A stretch of 17,562 bases of DNA from Planctomycetaceae bacterium. GTDB lineage: Bacteria > Planctomycetota > Planctomycetia > Pirellulales > JAEUIK01. A model generated the notes under the pieces. It saw only the letters and a program-made list of their open reading frames with translations. It made no database searches and had not been told where the DNA came from. The DNA lies in the NCBI GenBank assembly GCA_016793185.1, contig JAEUIK010000494.1, positions 1 to 17,562 on the forward strand, read 5' to 3'. Of the stretch, positions 14,967 to 17,562 are shown piece by piece. Numbering within the stretch: the stretch's first letter is position 1; each line of letters opens with the position of its first letter. The position numbers were made by a program, and so were the translations under genes.

Positions 14967-16016
14967 ATGAATCTCGGTGTCTTCCTTCCCAACTGGATCG
15001 GCGACGTGGCGATGGCCACGCCGACGCTCCGCGCGCTGCGCACGCAGTTTCCGGGCGCGCAGATCGTCGGCATCCTCCGCCCTTACGTGGCCGAGGTGTT
15101 GGCCGGCACGTCGTTCCTCGACCGGCAATTGTTCTATGATCCGCGCGCCCGCCAGGCCGAGCTGCACGGCTGGCCCTTCGTCCGGCAGCTCCGGGCCGCG
15201 CGGCTCGACACGGTCGTGCTCCTGACCAACTCGTGGCGCACCGGGATGCTGGCCTGGTTCAGCGGCGCGGCGCGGCGCATCGGGTACGTGCGCGGCGGAC
15301 GCGGGATCCTGCTCACCGACCGGCTCGAGCATCGTCGCGCCGACGGGCGCTATGTGCCGACGCCCGTGTTGGACGACTATCTCCGGCTGGCCTACCAGTT
15401 GGGCTGCCGGCCCGAGTCGCCGCGCATCGAGCTGGCGACCTTGCCCGCCGACGAAGCCGCGGCCGATGCCACCTGGCGCCGGCTGGGACTACCCGCCGGG
15501 CGGCACGTGATCGCGCTCAATTCGAGCGGCGCCTTCGGCTCGGCCAAGCTCTGGCCCAACGGCTACTTCACCGAGCTGGCGCGGCGGATCGTGTGCGACA
15601 CGGACTCGAGCGTGCTGGTCCTGTGCGGACCGAGCGAGCGCGACATCGCCCGCGACATCGTCGCCGCCGCCGACCATCCGCGGATCGTCGGCCTGGGCGA
15701 GGAGCCGCTCAGCATCGGTCTGACCAAGGCCTGCGTCCGGCGCTGTCGGCTGCTGGTGACGACCGACAGCGGCCCCCGGCATTTTGCGGCCGCCTTCGAC
15801 ACGCCGGTCATCACGCTCTTCGGCCCGACGCACATCGCCTGGAGCGAGACGCATTACGCCCGTGCGGTGCATCTGCAACAGCCGGTCGACTGCGGACCCT
15901 GCCAGCAGCGGGTTTGTCCGTTGGGCCACCATCGCTGCATGCGCGAGCTGGGGGTGGACGAAGTGTATCGCGCCGTCCGCGCCCAACTGGCTAATCGGGA
16001 TGCCCATGCCGCTTGA
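14967..16016 (+). CDS. waaF: ADP-heptose:LPS heptosyltransferase (WaaF, GT9 family)
   Basis: Glycosyltransferase that adds heptose from ADP-heptose to the LPS inner core on the cytoplasmic face of the inner membrane. The 349 residues match the usual length (E. coli 348). Family blocks: NWIGDVAMATPTLRALR at 9-25, the donor-binding segment LNSSGAFGSAKLWP at 184-197, TDSGPRHFAAAFDTPVITL at 266-284 then FGPT, and the Cys-rich stretch DCGPCQQRVCPLGHHRC at 308-324, which is typical of WaaF rather than WaaC. The ATG at 14967 agrees with the family N-terminus. The upstream neighbour hldE makes its donor sugar precursor, so the context supports the call. Whether it acts as heptosyltransferase II or as a related core transferase is not decidable here. 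The stop TGA at 16014-16016 lies inside the next gene. Confidence 0.9.
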   Translation: MNLGVFLPNWIGDVAMATPTLRALRTQFPGAQIVGILRPYVAEVLAGTSFLDRQLFYDPRARQAELHGWPFVRQLRAARLDTVVLLTNSWRTGMLAWFSGAARRIGYVRGGRGILLTDRLEHRRADGRYVPTPVLDDYLRLAYQLGCRPESPRIELATLPADEAAADATWRRLGLPAGRHVIALNSSGAFGSAKLWPNGYFTELARRIVCDTDSSVLVLCGPSERDIARDIVAAADHPRIVGLGEEPLSIGLTKACVRRCRLLVTTDSGPRHFAAAFDTPVITLFGPTHIAWSETHYARAVHLQQPVDCGPCQQRVCPLGHHRCMRELGVDEVYRAVRAQLANRDAHAA

Positions 16017-17562
16017 ACTGGTTCGACAGCACGACGCCGAGTTCGGGGCCACCAGCGAGGGCGAGCCGCTCGCCGAGCTCGTGGCCGACACGCGCGGCTG
16101 CTGGGTCAATCCCGAATGGGTCTGGCTCGTCGAAGCCTACTCGCTGGATCGGCTCTCGGGCGTGCAGGCCTTGATGAACGCGCCGCGCGTGCATGACGAT
16201 TCGTACACCGCCGTGCGGCGCTGCGCGCTGCCGGCCGGCGCGCAAGGCGCGCAGTGGGTGCGGATCAAGACAGAGAACGCACTCGGCTGGTACGACCGCT
16301 GCGCGACGCTCGCGCGGGGCCGTTGGTGGCGCTCGCGGCTGCAAGCGGAGTTCCGGTTGGCGCAGTGCGCGCAGGCCGCGGGGTTGCGGGTGGCCGTGCC
16401 GCTGGCGTTTCGCGCACTGGCTCGCGGCGCGCGGCAGGCCTGGCTGGTCGTGCTCGAACCGCACGGGGTAAGTTCCCTCGCCGAATACTTTGGCGACCCC
16501 TGCGCCCGGCATCCGGCGGAACGGCTGCAGTTGATGTCCGAGCTCGGGCGCGAGCTCGCCCGCTGGCACGCCGCCGGTTTCAGCCATGGACAGTTGTCGG
16601 CGGATCACATCCTGATCCCGGCCGGAGCGACCGGACCCTTCACGTTCCTCGAGCTCGGGCAGGCGCAGCTGACCGCCGCGATCTCCCTGCAGGGGCGGGT
16701 CGGCGATCTCGCGGAACTGCTGGCCTCGCTCGCGCCGCCGCGGGTGTTGCGAGCCGAGCGCGAGGCGCTGGTCGACGCGTATTGCGCGGCGAGCCCGTTG
16801 CCGGCGGAAGAGCCGGAGTTGCGCCGGTTGCTGGCCGAACGGCGCGCCGCGCAAGCTCGCGTCGTGACAAGGTCAGCTCCGCTCCCGCCGCGTCCCGCCG
16901 CGCAGCGACTCGCGCCGTTCGACACCGGACCGGGCGCGGCCATGTGGTGCGATCTCAGCGATCGTAGCGCGCTGGTGCGCGCCGGCCTGGGGGGATTCGA
17001 CCAGGTCATGGCCCAGCGCGAAGGGCGGCTGTTGCGGACGCTCAGCAACCGCGAGAACTGGCGGATCGAGCTCCGGGGCGCGCACGGACCGTATGGCGCC
17101 TATCTGAAGAAGCATCGCATTCGCGACTGGAAGCTCCGGCTCTGGGCGCGCTTGCGGCTGCCGGCCTTGGCTTCGGAAGGGCGAATCGAGGCCGAAAACA
17201 TCGCGAGCCTCGAGCGCGACGGAATTCCCACGATGCGGCTCATCGCCTTCGGAGAACGGCAGCAGCCCGACGGCGTGCAGGAGTCGTTCGTCCTGACCGA
17301 GGAGCTGGCGGGCTTTCAGCAGCTCGATCATTTCCTCGAGTCCCGGTTTCCCCCGCGCGATCCGCGTGGCGGCCGGCCCGCCGCGGACTTTGCCAACCTG
17401 ATTCGCGAAGTCGCCCGGGTGGCGGGCGAGTTCCACCGGCGCGGCCACAACCATCGCGATTTCTACCTGTGCCATTTCTTCGTGCACGAGCCCGCGCCCG
17501 GCACGTTCGAGGTACGGCTCATCGACCTGCAGCGGATGCAGTCGGGGCGGTGGTTCAACAGT
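16000..17562 (+). CDS. Double WaaP/Kdo-kinase-like protein (pseudokinase + kinase), 3' end cut by window
   Basis: The frame is open from the ATG at 16000 to the window end: 521 codons without a stop. It holds two LPS-kinase-like domains. Domain 1 (about residues 60-225) keeps a beta-3 lysine (Lys90 in WVRIKTE) but reads HGQLSADH at 196-203 where the family has HRD, and LELGQ at 217-221 where the metal-binding Asp is expected; it looks catalytically dead. Domain 2 (about 335-521) resembles E. coli WaaP: YLKKHRIRDWK (368-378), RIEAENIASLERDG (395-408), VLTEELAG (431-438), the catalytic HRDFYLCHF with Asp487, and RLIDLQR with metal-binding Asp509. WaaP phosphorylates core heptose. The linker (286-315) is Ala/Pro/Arg-rich. 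It overlaps waaF by 17 bp, so co-translation is likely. An in-frame ATG at 16006 is an alternative start. Confidence 0.8.
   Translation, partial: MPMPLELVRQHDAEFGATSEGEPLAELVADTRGCWVNPEWVWLVEAYSLDRLSGVQALMNAPRVHDDSYTAVRRCALPAGAQGAQWVRIKTENALGWYDRCATLARGRWWRSRLQAEFRLAQCAQAAGLRVAVPLAFRALARGARQAWLVVLEPHGVSSLAEYFGDPCARHPAERLQLMSELGRELARWHAAGFSHGQLSADHILIPAGATGPFTFLELGQAQLTAAISLQGRVGDLAELLASLAPPRVLRAEREALVDAYCAASPLPAEEPELRRLLAERRAAQARVVTRSAPLPPRPAAQRLAPFDTGPGAAMWCDLSDRSALVRAGLGGFDQVMAQREGRLLRTLSNRENWRIELRGAHGPYGAYLKKHRIRDWKLRLWARLRLPALASEGRIEAENIASLERDGIPTMRLIAFGERQQPDGVQESFVLTEELAGFQQLDHFLESRFPPRDPRGGRPAADFANLIREVARVAGEFHRRGHNHRDFYLCHFFVHEPAPGTFEVRLIDLQRMQSGRWFNS

Overview
The window is a GC-rich chromosomal stretch that reads as ordinary bacterial genome, most likely from a planctomycete (Pirellulales-like). 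This placement is inference. It rests on the mix of Gram-negative lipopolysaccharide genes (lpxK, hldE, waaF, a WaaP-type kinase), a GldA/GldF-like ABC exporter, a very large membrane protein with a Gly/Gln/Pro/Ser-rich tail, and a bacterial deoxyhypusine-synthase-like protein. I see no IS element, CRISPR array, phage gene, rRNA or convincing tRNA.

Left part, minus strand (1-7626). Reading in the direction of transcription: a 1275-residue three-pass membrane protein with a disordered region of about 580 residues (7608-3781), then nadB for L-aspartate oxidase (3736-2126) 44 bp later. After a 451-bp gap come a GldA-like ABC ATPase (1674-910) and its GldF-like permease (830 to the window edge, cut off).

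Middle (7627-12959). Diverging from the large membrane protein is a UxaA/GarD-family sugar-acid dehydratase (7943-9493, plus). It converges on a secreted thioredoxin-fold protein with a helical tail (10664-9522, minus). Diverging from that is lpxK (10916-12004, plus), whose 3' end overlaps by 47 bp the 3' end of the deoxyhypusine-synthase-like gene (12959-11958, minus).

Right part, plus strand (12960-17562). A 391-bp divergent region carries a possible promoter and a structured leader. It is followed by a probable LPS-core operon: hldE (ADP-heptose synthesis), waaF (heptosyltransferase) and a double WaaP-type kinase protein that overlaps waaF by 17 bp and runs off the window. HldE makes the activated heptose precursor, WaaF transfers heptose, and a WaaP-type kinase would phosphorylate the core. 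LpxK supplies the lipid A 4'-phosphate from a separate transcript.

The observation most worth following is the last gene. It fuses an N-terminal kinase-like domain that has lost its catalytic Asp residues to a C-terminal WaaP domain that keeps them, a pseudokinase-kinase arrangement in LPS core modification. Second are the deoxyhypusine-synthase-like enzyme and the giant low-complexity membrane protein.
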